A program made the translations under genes and the position numbers. Below the pieces are notes generated by a model. It was not told the origin of the DNA and searched no databases. It saw only the letters and a list, made by a program, of their open reading frames with translations. Positions 12,801-22,976 of a DNA stretch of 64,000 nucleotides are shown here, in pieces (within the stretch, counting starts at the first letter, position 1; each line of letters starts with the position of its first letter). Origin of the DNA: Sapria himalayana (lineage: Eukaryota > Streptophyta > Magnoliopsida > Malpighiales > Rafflesiaceae); the NCBI GenBank assembly GCA_029783825.1, contig JAREIK010002991.1, positions 1,129,137 through 1,193,136 on the forward strand, given 5' to 3'.

Positions 12801-15800
12801 AAAAAAAAAAAAAAAAAAGAATGAGCTTTCTTATAATGAACTAATTCTAACCCCCACAGATGGTCAGCTGGCAGGAGATGACTTGAGGATAAAGATTATA
12901 ACATGGGTTTGTCTTCCACCAATAAAGAATTTATCGCACCGAGACTTATCTGGGGTAAAACCATGGGAAGAGTCTGGCTATGAGGGCGACTGACCCAGAT
13001 TCATTTTTTTCATGATCTAATTATGTCTCAACCTCAATAATCTTATCAAGCCATCAACCAGTCAAAATGGGTCACGAATCAAAATGACCATAGGATCCCA
13101 ATCAACACACAACAGTGCTCCCCCAATTAGTTAGAATTTTTAAGTGAATTTATATTTTAGTGTTAATATGTTAATAATTAATAAGAAGAGAATAAACATT
13201 ACAAAAAATAATAGAGAGGAATTTAAAATTTATAAAATTCTTTAAAATGATGTAAAAAAAATTAAATGATTAAAAATATATTACTATGAAATTCAACTAC
13301 TTTTTAAAATTATGTTTAAAATTACGTTTTTTGAATAATACATTTTCATCTCCCCCTTTGTTCCCCTATCCCTCTCTCTCTTGATAATCTAAACAATTAC
13401 ATTCCAAAAAGTAATGTATTTATGAATGTTCAGTTGTGTATGTATTCTATTGAATGTATATTTATATAGGCATTCTATTGAATGCATAGAATAAAATATT
13501 GGTTTCGATTAAAATATAAGTACTTCAATTTTACAGATATATCGGTAATTATTTTTGCACAAGTACTAATTACAAATAAAAATATCAATTTTGATTGATA
13601 TATATATATTTTGAATTTATGGATATTTTAATAATATATCAATAGATATATCAAAAATTTTTATCACTGATTAAATGTACAACTGTATAAATATTCTATT
13701 TCGAACATGATATTATCGTATGAATACCTTTTACGTTCCAAAAACAAAATGCATCATTTGACTAATAATCTTGAAGATTTAGCAACCCATTATAAATACA
13801 CTGGGCTCGATGAAGTCACTCTAGGTCTAAGTAATGATTCTCATTTACCCATAACTAATATTGGCAAATCTCATGTTCTTTCCAAAAACCCTACGTTTTT
13901 CCTTCGTTATATCTTACATGTTACTAGTACGACTCACAACTTGTTATTTGTTAACTATTTTACCAAGTCTTATCATATATCCAACTCACAAGTCACAACT
14001 TATTAAGAATTTAATGAGAAAAGTCTAAGTCAAAGTAAAAATTATGGAAGACTCTAATCCATTGACTTTGTGCCTAATTGTTCTAATCTAGAATCATATT
14101 TTACTTCCCTCCCTACCTGACATGCACGACTAAAAAATACAAAAGCATCAACAATTAAAAATAACAACTAAAAAATGTTTGATTTTTAATTCTACTCATT
14201 TTGAGGCTGTTAGTCTTGCTCTATCTCCAAGAGTCATAAATTTTCTTACATTTTCTCCTCTTAGTTAGCCTCTACCCTTTAGATTTAGTTAACTCGAATT
14301 TATGGGATCAATCCCCCTATCGTTTCCAAAAATGATTTTTGGTATTATGTCAACTTTTATACATGAGAGTATATTTTACAATCCAAATTAAATGTTCTTT
14401 CTAATTTTAAGCAACTTTGTGTTTCAGTATAAAATTTTTTAATCGCCTCGCTAAGATGCTTCGAGAAGATTAGGATGGTGAATTTTAGACTTCAAATCAA
14501 CATCTTCATGATAATGGCATTAATCTGGGAGTTTCTTGTTCATACATCCTTGAACAAAATAATTGTGCTGAACATAAACATAACATCTTGTGAAAACTAG
14601 TAAACTCTTCTGTATCATTATGCATTGATTCCCCATAAATTTTGGAAAAATACTTTTGAAATAGTTGTTTACTCTTAGAAATTTTAGTTACTTATGATAT
14701 CTCAAGGCATGTTGTTTTCGAATATTTCATTTTTGTACAAGCACATTTGCAAGGATTGTTCCACTTCCATATGTTATGCCTAATTCGCCTCCTTTACTCT
14801 TGCCAAATTCGAATCTAGTAAGTGGGACTTGGAGCATGTGTTTGGATCATTCTTCTTTTGCAAAAAAAAATATATCATTGGGCAAGAGTGCTTTCCACTC
14901 ACCTCTCTTGGCAACTAGTTCTTCATCTTCCAGGCTTCCACCAACATGATGATGTTTCTACGACATCGTGTGGTGACTCATTCACAAGCAAGTTTTTAAG
15001 CCTAAAATGCATATCCCTATGAATACAGTGGTGCTAAATAATGTCACTCCTACTTCCTACACACAAGCAGCTAAGCATTGTCATTGGTATGAGAGTGTGC
15101 ATCAAAAATACAATGCACTTGAGACAAACAGCACATGAGAATTGATTCCTCCTGACCCAAACACTATAGTTGGCCGTAAAAGATGTGCAAGACAAAATTT
15201 ATCTCAAAAAGTCTATTGAGCTCCATAAAGCACAATTGGTAACAATAAATTTTTTGAATACCTTGAGTCTCGTTGTTAAGCACACTAATTCAACCTTTTC
15301 TTTTCATTGTGTTTTCTAGATCTTAGCAAGCTACTCAAATTGTTATCTCAGATACCTTTATAAATGATCTCTTAAAAGATAAAGTTTACATAGCTCAACC
15401 TTCAAGTTTTGTTGATCCAAAAAAGAAAAGATAAAGTATGTTTATCGAAAGAGCCTCTCTATGGGTTAAACAAACACCAAAAAAGTGAAATAAGAGACTC
15501 ATAGATGCTCTTTTAGAATTCGGCTTCTCTGATTCCAAGACTATGCTTTCTCAATTCTACTACGCCTTAGATCTTATCTTTTTTTTTTGTCTTGTTTTTA
15601 CTAATTACGTTCTTATTATTGATTCTATAATGCTCTTATAAGGCAACTTGTATCATATTCTCTGTAACACTTTGTATTACATATTCTTGGCCAACTTTCA
15701 TATTTTATGGATGTTGTAACATAATAACAATTGAATTAGTTGGTGCTCGCTCCAATAAAATGTGTTGATTTATTAGATAGTTAAAAAATGGCATCAAGCA

Positions 15801-18800
15801 ATATCATTGGCACTCCAACATCTATCACCTAAGAAGCACGAACACGGACACAAACACGGGAATACGACACGGCAGAATACGAGGACACTGCAAATTCTAA
15901 AAAATTAGGATACGGATACGGCATAATAAAAAAATAAAAATAAAAATTATTAATTATAAATATTAGGTATTTTATAAAATTTATTAAATTAAATTAAAAT
16001 ATTTTATTATATATAATAAATATATATTATTTATCTTATAAAATAAAAATATTTTATTTTATAAGATAATATTTATATTTATTTTATTTTATAAAAATAT
16101 TTTATTTTATGCCCCTGCCTCTCCCCTTTAGCATGCCCGCCCACCCCTGCCTCTCCCCTCAATCACGCCCGCCCGACCCTGCCTCTCCCCTCAATCACGC
16201 CCGCCCGACCCTGCCTCTCCCCTCAATCACGCCCGCCCGCCCCTGCCTCTCCCATCGAACATGCCCGCCCCTGCCTCTCCCCACAAATCACACCGCCCCT
16301 TCCTCTCCCCTCAAATCGCGCCCACTCCTGCCTCTCCCTCAAATCGTGCCGGCCCCCTGCCAGTGGCCAACACTGGCCACCAACGTCATCGGACGTCGGG
16401 CACTATAGACGTGAATAGGGCACCGACGCAACCATCCGATACGCCACCGGACACGTATCCGTACCGTATCCATGTCGTGTCCACGTGTCCGAATGTCGGA
16501 CACGGCTGAAGGGAGCCGTGTCCGTGCTTCCTTGTCTATCACTAACAAGCTACGAAATACGGCACCTTGTTTTGCAATATTGTTGGAGGTTTGAAATAGA
16601 TTTTATGTTATCTTTGCAATTATCATGATGATGACTTGTTGCTGATTTAGGAATCAAGTTTCTTGTTGTACATGATTACATAAATGCTAATATAATAGAT
16701 CTTATTAGAACTCTGAAATATAAAATATTTGATTAGAAAATAATATAAAAATAATTAATTACCTAGGAAATTATGGTATTGCATCCATGTATTGAAGATC
16801 ATGTCCTGACAAGATGATAAGTACATTCGTTCAATGATTGTATATATCAAGTTCGAAACTCATCAAACATAAACATTTTGATTTTCAAAAATAATACTGG
16901 CCAGACATTAACATCTCACGAACCCCTCACTAAGGAGGCGCCTTGTGCATTGGGTATGGATCTCCAATCAAATTTCTTGTTGAATGATCATAGTGATGTA
17001 CATTAGGGTGACTCTGTTGACAACAAGAAATCCACTAGTGGATTTTTGATTTTTTTTGGGTTTGAATTTAATTATATGGGTCTCTATCAAGCATCATTTT
17101 GTGTCTCATTCCTCTACAAAAGCTAAATATATGATCATCACCCTTTTTGCATCTGAGATTACCTAGGGTGTGTATGTGATATATGAGACTGGTTAACCAT
17201 TCCATGTTATCCCTCTATGTCGCATAAAAATGTAGGTGCTACTTACCTGGTGGCAAATCCAATATTTCATCAACATGCAAAATACATGGAAATTTATTTC
17301 CATTTTATCTGTGATCAAGTCAAACACAATTTTCTTGCAAGTTAAATATATCATCTCATCTAATCAAATAGTTGATATTTTTTACTATTGTTTTACCCAA
17401 GAATAACTTTCATTGGTTACACGACAAGTTGATTTTATTTTAAGTTACATTCCATTTAATGTATGGCTCAATAGAGATTCTCTTTCCAACAAGATACTAT
17501 TTTACAAAAAAACATTTAAAATTATAAAATGCAATAGTCTTCCACTTCATTATCTCTCCCATCTTCCTCTCCACTGCACTCTAGATCTGCTACTAATATG
17601 AACATTATTTACATTAAAAGCCAAATTAAAATGTATTATACTCTCTTTCATTATATCTCATTTCTCCCATCCCCTCTCCCCTGTTACACTTCTCTCTCTC
17701 TCTCTCTCTCTCTCTCTATTCCCAACTCTCTCTAATACTATTTATTCCTCTCTTACTCTTTCTCTGTTCCTCTCTCTAATAAAAATATTATTTACATTGA
17801 AAACCAAACTAACATCCCTCTTCCTCTCTTTTTATCCCAAATATTTTACTATCATTCTCTCTCTACTAGCTATCTTTCCATGTATATCTCTCCCTCTTTA
17901 TCTCCCTTAATCTATCTTCTCTCTTTCACTTTGTCTCCCTCTCCTTCTCTCTCTCTCTCTCTCTGTTTATTGTTGTAAGCTTTCTACAAACATATTAGAC
18001 AAAACAAGAAGCTCTCACTCCTCCATACCTTGCTATCTTGCTCTTCCTCTCTCCTTCCATCTCACCCTCCTCATCTCTCATTTCCTCTCACTTCTTTGCT
18101 TCTCACGTGTCATCCTTATCATATCATGGATAAACAAGTAATACAAAAAAACAAGTTCCCATGCACAAGTTAGATTTTACACATTTACATTGCATAAAAG
18201 AGGCTCTAAGAGAGGGGAGAGATAATGATTTGGAAATACATAATACATAAAAATCATTGGTTTAGCCAATGACATACAAAATAATAAAATTTAAAAACTA
18301 CAAACCTAAAAATTGATGTGATGTGACATGAAAATAAAAAGGAAAAATCAATATATTATTTTTCATTCTATTTTAGAAATTTTAAAGATTGTATTCCCCT
18401 CTTGTTAATGAATTTAGCTCACCACATCCTAAAATAATTGCCCCAAAATTAAAATAAAATATTTCATTAGAATGTTTGAAATTAATTTTCTTGATACGAT
18501 GAGAACCTTTTATTCATCCAAAGAACATCGAAAGCTTGTAGCTGTGATTTTCAATAGAAATAATTCAATATAAAAAAGTGAGAGAGACAATATGTCAATT
18601 AATTAAATTTTAAATTCACATTGTTTTCACCAAAAATTATTTTATGATGAATGATGAAGAGAATTCCCACAAAATAACCAAACCATTATACATCAATATG
18701 CTTAGTTTATCATTGTTCTACACAGATGATGTTAGGATTGTCCTGTTTTGGGCAAACTGAAATATTGTACGTTTGATTTGTTTTTTTTTTTTGATTTTAT

Positions 18801-21571
18801 TTTAATTATTAAATGAGAGCTGGTGCTCTCATTTAAAAGATAATTATATCAATAAAAATAACAATCAAATTTTAGGGTTATAAAATACATGTATGTTATG
18901 TTGCACGGACACGGATACGGACACGGGGATACGACATGGCAAGATACGGGGACACGACAAATTCTAAAAAACTAAGATACGGATACGGCTAGGATACGTC
19001 ATGATAAAAAAAATAAAATTAAAAAAAAATTATTAATTATAAATGTTAGGTATTTTAAAATAATTAAAAATACTGTATTTTAAAATGATTTAAAATTCTG
19101 TATTTTAAAATAATGTAAAAAAAATTTAAACCCTCTAACACCCTCCCCCTCCCGAGCCTTCCCCCCCTCCCGAACCTTTTCCCCCCCCTCCAAAACCCCC
19201 CTCCCGAAACCCCCTCCCCTACCTCCCAAAAACCCCTCCCAAAAACCCCCCCCCCCCCCCTCCCAAAACCCCACCCCCCCTCCCCCCCCCACCCGATTTT
19301 CAAATTTCGATTTTCGAATTTCGAATTTCGAATTTCAATTTTCGAATTTCGAATTTCAATTTTCGAACTCTCCCCCTCCCGATGCAGATTCCAAAACCCA
19401 CCCCTGGCCTATCGGACACGTGTCCGACGCGTATCCGACCCGTGTCGCCGTATCCACGTGTCGGACACGGCAGCACTTAGGCGTATCCGTGCAACACTGC
19501 ATGTATGCATATAAAAACTCAACTGACAAATAACATCTCCAATAGGCTCGATAAACACATCCGTTTAGCAATTTTAGTGAGAATTTGCCCAAAAACTAAC
19601 TCCAATAGCCTCGCTAGCTGCCTAGCTATTTTATATATCGTTAGATTCACTCGCTAGAAATAGTGAGCCTTCCTTCCTTGTCAGACGCATCATCATTCGT
19701 GGAATTCAAGTATTCTTTTTTTTAGATGTTTGCGTAATTTTTATTTCGGCAGAAAAAAAAAAGTTTCAGAAATTTTCTTGTTTTAGCGTTGTTTTGGAAA
19801 ATATATCTTCAATTTTCATTATTCATGATCCATCTCAGTAACTTGATTCGTTGCTCAAAAACAAGATTTTGAGCAACAAAATACATAAATATCATGCAAC
19901 GAAATCATGCAATAGAAAAAAAAAATTTGTTGTGCAATATATTTTTTCTCAATTTTTCGAGGAGCGAAAACTAGTTTTCGTTGCACGAAAATTAGATTTC
20001 GAAGCTTGTGTGTGCAACATAAAAAAATTAGTAGAATATTTTTTTATTATTTTTTTAATTCAGCTCATTTTCCGTAAACAGAAATTTGAGTTTTTTTTGT
20101 GTTTGTGTGTGTGCGTGTTGGATATATCCTTGAAATATAAAAATTATATATCAGCAGTGTGTGTGTGTTTTGTGTCTATGTTTTTTTGTGTGTTTTTATG
20201 TGTGATTATATGTGTGCTTTTTTGTTTTCTTGTGTGTGTGCTTGTTTATGTGATTGTGTCTGTGCTTGTTAGTGTGATTGTGTGTGTGATTTTTATGCCT
20301 ATATGATTATAATATAAAAATTATTTTTTAATATTTAGTTATAATTTGTTGAGGTGGATTGTTAAAACATATAGCATTGTTGGAGTTAACTTAAAAAAAC
20401 AAGTAGCTAAAATAGATAATACAATATTATAATATTTTTTAAATAGCTAAATTAGAGAGCATTGTTGGAGATGCTCTAAACCAACACTTGAACGAAGAAA
20501 AAAAGAGAAAATAAAAACAAAAATGCATCACATGGTTGAGGTTTTGGCAAAGATGAAATGTTAACCCATGCCTCATGAGCATGTCAACCTAGTGAAATGG
20601 GATCATTCCCATGTTTCTATGAAGAGGCAAAATCTTTGTTGCGTTGCAAGAACACGAGCTACGTGAAATGGGATCATTCCCAAAAGAAACATGCAGCCAG
20701 TTGAGTTACCTCATATTCAAATCAAAAAATTCAAATCAACAGAAACATAAGAGCAACTCCAACAAGAGTTGCCATCAGGAGTGACATCCCCGTAACTGCT
20801 AAAATGACACCCAAATCATAAATTCTGTTGCTCCAATGGGAGTGGCATATGGGATTGCAAAATGACATCCAAGGTATAGAGGTGCCAGATTTGGCAACTT
20901 TTGGAGAAAAAAGAGGGTGCAAAATACCAGTTATGGCTACTGTGCATCTCACAATGACTCTCTCAAGGGGTTGAAAAAAGAATTTTTGAATAAAAAATAT
21001 TTAATTATTAAAATAGCACACCATTTTTGCACCTACCATTGGAGCAAAATTATTGTTTAGGGGTGCCAAAATACTTTTTAAGTATGCAAAATTACACCTA
21101 GCACTCTTTTTTTGCCAACTATCGTTGGAGTTGCACTAACAAAAATTAAACTTTTTTATTTTATTTTTTTTATAATAGTGTGTATCCAGGATTCGACTAG
21201 ACCCACAGGGCCCAGAATTTAGCGCTAAGCCCTCGGTAACCAGTTGAGCTGCTTCATATTATCTCGTGTTGCCTGTGACGCGAAACAAAATCTAGCCCTC
21301 AGGAAACAGAAACATGCATCGATCACTATGAGGAACTTTGAGAGATGTACTACTGACCGCCAACACTTTTGTGGTTGGAGCAACCGCCAACAGCACGAGA
21401 AAGGATGGGTATTGTCTCTGGAATAGGAACTACTCGCGACAGAACTGGGATGCACACACAAACAGTAGACGTAGCACCACCGTCAAGCCCTAATATAACT
21501 CGGCTTATTCCGCTTTGCGATTCAATTTCGTCCTCGAAGCCCCAAATTTCTCCATTTCTGCGTCTCTCCAT
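6419..21571 (-). CDS. NAGK: N-acetyl-D-glucosamine kinase, exons 1-3 (3' part outside window)
   Basis: This gene encodes a kinase that phosphorylates N-acetylglucosamine at C6 for salvage into the UDP-GlcNAc pool; it belongs to the BadF/BadG/BcrA/BcrD ASKHA ATPase family. Three exons join in phase (join of 21571-21358, 12138-11991, 6610-6419) to give 185 residues of a protein that is about 350 residues in plants. Visible motifs are the phosphate-1 loop ILGLDGGATST (residues 26-36), CLAVSGVD (101-108), VKNDALAALASGT (132-144), the second phosphate loop VLIAGTGTIAYG (152-163) and GPVFGDWGS (177-185). The start ATG at 21571 fits the plant family, whose members begin M-x-R-x-RNGEIW, and has G at -3 and +4. 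Introns of 9,219 and 5,380 bp are filled with transposons. No exon 4 is recognisable in 1-6418, so the C-terminal half lies off the left edge. No disabling mutation is seen in the three exons. Family identity is certain; activity is inferred. Confidence 0.93.
6614..7630. other. NAGK intron 2, AT-rich part
   Basis: Intron sequence with a 28-base poly(A) tract at about 6748-6775. No mobile element with defined ends was recognised. Confidence 0.45.
7636..8026. repeat. MITE-like dispersed repeat (TTGTTAAATCGAGATT...), copy 1
   Basis: About 390 bp that align along most of their length to 46199-46575: repeated AATCGAGATTC motifs, then T-rich blocks, then TCCCTTGA and CAATTCAACAATT. The ends are roughly inverted (TTGTTAAATCG against TTGTTGAATTG). 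Target duplication was not resolved. Confidence 0.55.
8027..8854. other. NAGK intron 2, AT-rich part
   Basis: I see no recognisable element or coding sequence here. Confidence 0.4.
8855..10530 (+). mobile_element. Copia 3' fragment (RNase H plus CT-rich tail), copy 1
   Basis: Plus-strand remnant of copia RNase H: about 9070-9150 reads like GYSD...DSLDDKKSNSGF (the SDADWAG-DRKSTSGF block), followed by a decayed TKHIE...HF.RDQ region and a terminal ...FHWLHDKL stretch near 9500. A CT-rich, AT-poor segment (9780-10300) follows. The whole segment is closely similar to 15700-18365, apart from the MITE inserted there. It lies in NAGK intron 2, antisense to the gene. Confidence 0.7.
9857..9884 (+). 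repeat. (CT)n microsatellite
   Basis: A run of CT dinucleotides within the CT-rich copia tail; a shorter one lies at about 10007-10026, and the homologous copy has one at about 17692-17718. Confidence 0.85.
10560..11060 (+). mobile_element. Copia RT scar, polypurine tract and 3' LTR start
   Basis: At about 10639-10700 the plus strand reads FLHNDIKEKVIYVDDILI, which joins the two copia reverse-transcriptase blocks FLHGDLKEEV and YVDDIL directly; the roughly 90 residues between them are deleted. About 170 bp on, TTGAAGGAGG followed by TGTTAGAG looks like a polypurine tract and LTR start at about 10881. The LTR end was not resolved. Confidence 0.6.
11061..11990. other. NAGK intron 2 adjoining exon 2
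   Basis: Mixed-composition intron sequence; no defined element was recognised. Confidence 0.4.
11991..12138 (-). CDS. NAGK: NAGK exon 2
   Basis: This 148-nt exon encodes EVAAKETLENVIADALSK through TDKQRILTWI and ends with AG of a split Arg codon. The acceptor is CTGCAG|AAG and the donor is ATTAG|GTTTGTG. A second AG six bases upstream (GCAAG|CTGCAG) would add Ala-Ala in frame, so alternative acceptor use is possible. The motif CLAVSGVDHP lies in its second half. Confidence 0.92.
12617..12816 (+). mobile_element. tRNA-derived SINE with poly(A) tail
   Basis: A roughly 200-bp element with an A-box-like TAGCTGGTGAAG (12643-12654), a B-box GGTTCAAGTCT (12682-12692) and a terminal run of 17-18 A. 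It is flanked by a 17-bp duplication, AAGAATGAACTTTCTTA at 12600-12616 and the same with one A-to-G change at 12817-12833. Pol III boxes, an A tail and a long duplication together define a SINE. It sits in NAGK intron 1, antisense, about 480 bp before the exon 2 acceptor. Confidence 0.85.
12850..13010 (+). repeat. Possible second, older SINE-like sequence
   Basis: GC-richer sequence starting CCCCCACAGATGGTCAGCTGG and containing CATGGGTTTGTCTTCC, which resembles a decayed B box at a similar distance from the start as in the neighbouring SINE. There is no clear A tail or duplication. Confidence 0.3.
13011..13699. other. AT-rich sequence before copia element
   Basis: This may contain the decayed 5' LTR or leader of the copia element that follows, but no LTR match could be made by eye. 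Confidence 0.35.
13700..18365 (+). mobile_element. Decayed Ty1/copia element, gag-PR to RNase H, split by a MITE
   Basis: In order on the plus strand: a protease-side block in an open frame at 13707-14006 (HHLTNNLEDLATHYKYTG...VTLG); integrase near 14305-14600 (HSDLWGPSPYRFQK, SYILEQNNCAEHKHN, near the EQNG.AERKH motif); SRHVVFEYFIF at about 14700; a reverse-transcriptase block near 15380-15560 (VYIAQPSSFVDPKKK, GFSDSKTMLSQFYY); then RNase H at 16900-17430 and a CT-rich tail. Many stops and frameshifts are present. The family B MITE at 15829-16534 interrupts it. It lies in NAGK intron 1, antisense. Confidence 0.75.
15829..16534. mobile_element. hAT-type MITE, family B (CTAAGAAGCACG ends)
   Basis: A 706-bp element with a perfect 8-bp duplication, TCTATCAC, at 15821-15828 and 16535-16542. 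It starts CTAAGAAGCACG and ends CGTGCTTCCTTG. Its centre holds a roughly 32-bp C-rich minisatellite (about 16112-16350) built on CCTGCCTCTCCCCTCAATCA. It inserted into the copia element. Confidence 0.87.
18366..18887. other. NAGK intron 1, AT-rich part
   Basis: I see no recognisable element or coding sequence here. Confidence 0.4.
18896..19499. mobile_element. hAT-type MITE, family B (C-rich subtype)
   Basis: A 604-bp element with a perfect 8-bp duplication, CATGTATG, at 18888-18895 and 19500-19507. The left end TTATGTTGCACGGACACGG pairs with the right end CGTGCAACACTG. The centre is an extreme C-rich block (about 19136-19290), followed by tandem TTTCGAATTTCGAATTT. Confidence 0.85.
19534..20476. 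mobile_element. Harbinger/Tourist-like element
   Basis: The right end TTGTTGGAGATGCTC is followed by TAA, and the left end CATCTCCAATAGG is preceded by TAA. This fits PIF/Harbinger-type MITEs, which duplicate TAA and end GAGCATCTCC. The left end lacks the first three bases. An internal GTGTGTGTTTTTGTG-rich segment (20090-20310) gives a meaningless 151-codon frame. Confidence 0.6.
20751..21136. mobile_element. Harbinger/Tourist-like MITE
   Basis: A 386-bp element starting GAGCAACTCCAAC and ending GTTGGAGTTGCAC, flanked by TAA on both sides (20748-20750, 21137-21139). It is palindromic over about 25 bp and has no coding capacity. It lies in NAGK intron 1 about 220 bp after the exon 1 donor. 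Confidence 0.82.
21150..21262 (-). mobile_element. Short tRNA-like SINE fragment
   Basis: The minus strand reads CAGCTCAACTGGTTA (A-box-like), then about 35 bases later GTCTAGTCGAATCCTGG (B-box-like), and then an A-rich tail. A partial copy of the head, CAGCCAGTTGAGTTACCTC, lies at about 20695-20714 on the plus strand. There is no acceptor-stem pairing, so this is not a functional tRNA. Confidence 0.5.
21358..21571 (-). CDS. NAGK: NAGK exon 1
   Basis: This exon encodes residues 1-71 plus one base of codon 72, from the start MERRRNGEIWGFED to GGCSNHKSVG. It carries the N-terminal ATP phosphate loop LGLDGGATST. The donor is G|GTCAGTA at 21357. The split codon G|AA joins exon 2 to give the continuous reading SVG-EVAAKETLE, which matches the plant family without gap. 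Confidence 0.92.
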
Positions 21572-21700
21572 TGCTGCGTCCAGCTTCCAGCGCGGTCACC
21601 GTCACTATCACATCACCGTCTTCAAAACAGGGACGACAATTTTCCAGAATAAATATCATGATTAAATAATAAAATAAATATAAAAAAAATTGGCTTGTCA
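21572..21700 (-). promoter_or_regulatory. Probable 5' leader and core promoter of NAGK
   Basis: Immediately upstream of the ATG the sequence is locally GC-richer (about 21572-21640). It then meets an AT-rich block holding a TATA-like stretch, TATATTTATTTT, read on the minus strand at about 21683-21672, roughly 100-110 bp before the ATG. A GCCAAT motif lies at 21694-21689, unusually close to the TATA-like box. Placement rests on sequence alone. Confidence 0.3.
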
Positions 21701-22976
21701 ATCAAATATATACTTATCATACTATATAATCATTAAAAAATATATTTTAGTATCCAAATTTATAAATTAAAAATCCTATTTTATCCGCCTAAACACCGTG
21801 AAGTCAAAATTTTTTTTGGAAAATTATGTAAATTAGACCTAAGATGAAAATAATTATGTTTTATAACCTATTTTATTTTAATTTGATATTTATGTACCCA
21901 AATCAAGAATATTTAAATTGTTGAACACCCTAATTCAGATACCCAATAAGTGCACTTAATTTAAAAAAATTTAAAATAAACAAATATTTATATGCATAAT
22001 GTTGATGCATAAACTCATGTTTATGCAAATTCAGATAACTATGCATGTATATAAATATATATATATCTATATCTATATTTATTTATTTATTTATAGGTTT
22101 ACACACACACACACACACACACAGACACACACACACACACAGACACACACACTTGTAAGTGTACAAGCATACATATAAATATGGATCTATAAATAAATAA
22201 AAAACAAAAATAAATAAATACACACACACACACTCTCTCTCTCTCTCTCTCTCTTAAATTAATAATAAACAATACTCTTTTGCATAAATTTACCTTTTTT
22301 GAAAAGTTAACGAAAAAGTATTATATTTTTAATTTGTTATTTTTTTTTCTATTACTATATATAAGGTTTTATTTTTATTTTTATTTTTTTGTATGCTTCT
22401 TACATCATTCTCATTGGTACTTTTTTTATTTTTTGTTTATAAATAATTAGAAACAACAAAATATTCAAAAAAAACAATATGTAAAAAAAAAATATTATTT
22501 TTGTTTTTTTTTTTGTTAATTCAATATGTTATTTCATTCTTAATTTAATTATAATTTACTTTTTGTGCATCATTAATATAATATATTCTATACATCAAGG
22601 TTGTTTATTCAATTTCAAAGATAATCATCCAAAAAAGATTTAATCCAAGAAATAATATCAAAATAAAAAATAATATTAAAATTTTATTATTTATGTAATA
22701 CAATAATCCAATAACTTCAAAGACGTTATAATTAACAGAACACAAACTTTTTTGTAAATAAAAAAACAATAATAATTAGCACATTCGAATAGATTAACAA
22801 AATCAAAATTACTAAAAATTTCAAGAAGAGACATTTTTTTAAAACATTATTTTATTCATTATACAACTTGATAGAAGTACCATAAATACTCGAAAATCAA
22901 ATCTTATAAAATATTAACCCAGTATATTCTCTTAGAAAATCAGATGTTATTTCTGCTATGTTTCGAAACCAAATCC
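21701..22976. other. Intergenic region upstream of NAGK, AT-rich with microsatellites
   Basis: This holds (CA)n at about 22100-22150, (CA)n/(CT)n at 22220-22254 and long A/T blocks. No gene was recognised. It is the left part of the 2.6-kb space between the two genes. Confidence 0.6.

Noticed and set aside
16109..16509. Pro-rich frames of 99 and 82 codons
   Set aside because: A C-rich minisatellite inside a family B MITE.
19851..20306. 151-codon frame with Cys/Val/Phe-rich tail
   Set aside because: It derives from TGTG-rich low-complexity sequence inside a Harbinger-like element.
21183..21258. tRNA gene on the minus strand
   Set aside because: Only A- and B-box-like words are present; acceptor and anticodon stems do not pair, and an A-rich tail follows, so a SINE fragment is more likely.
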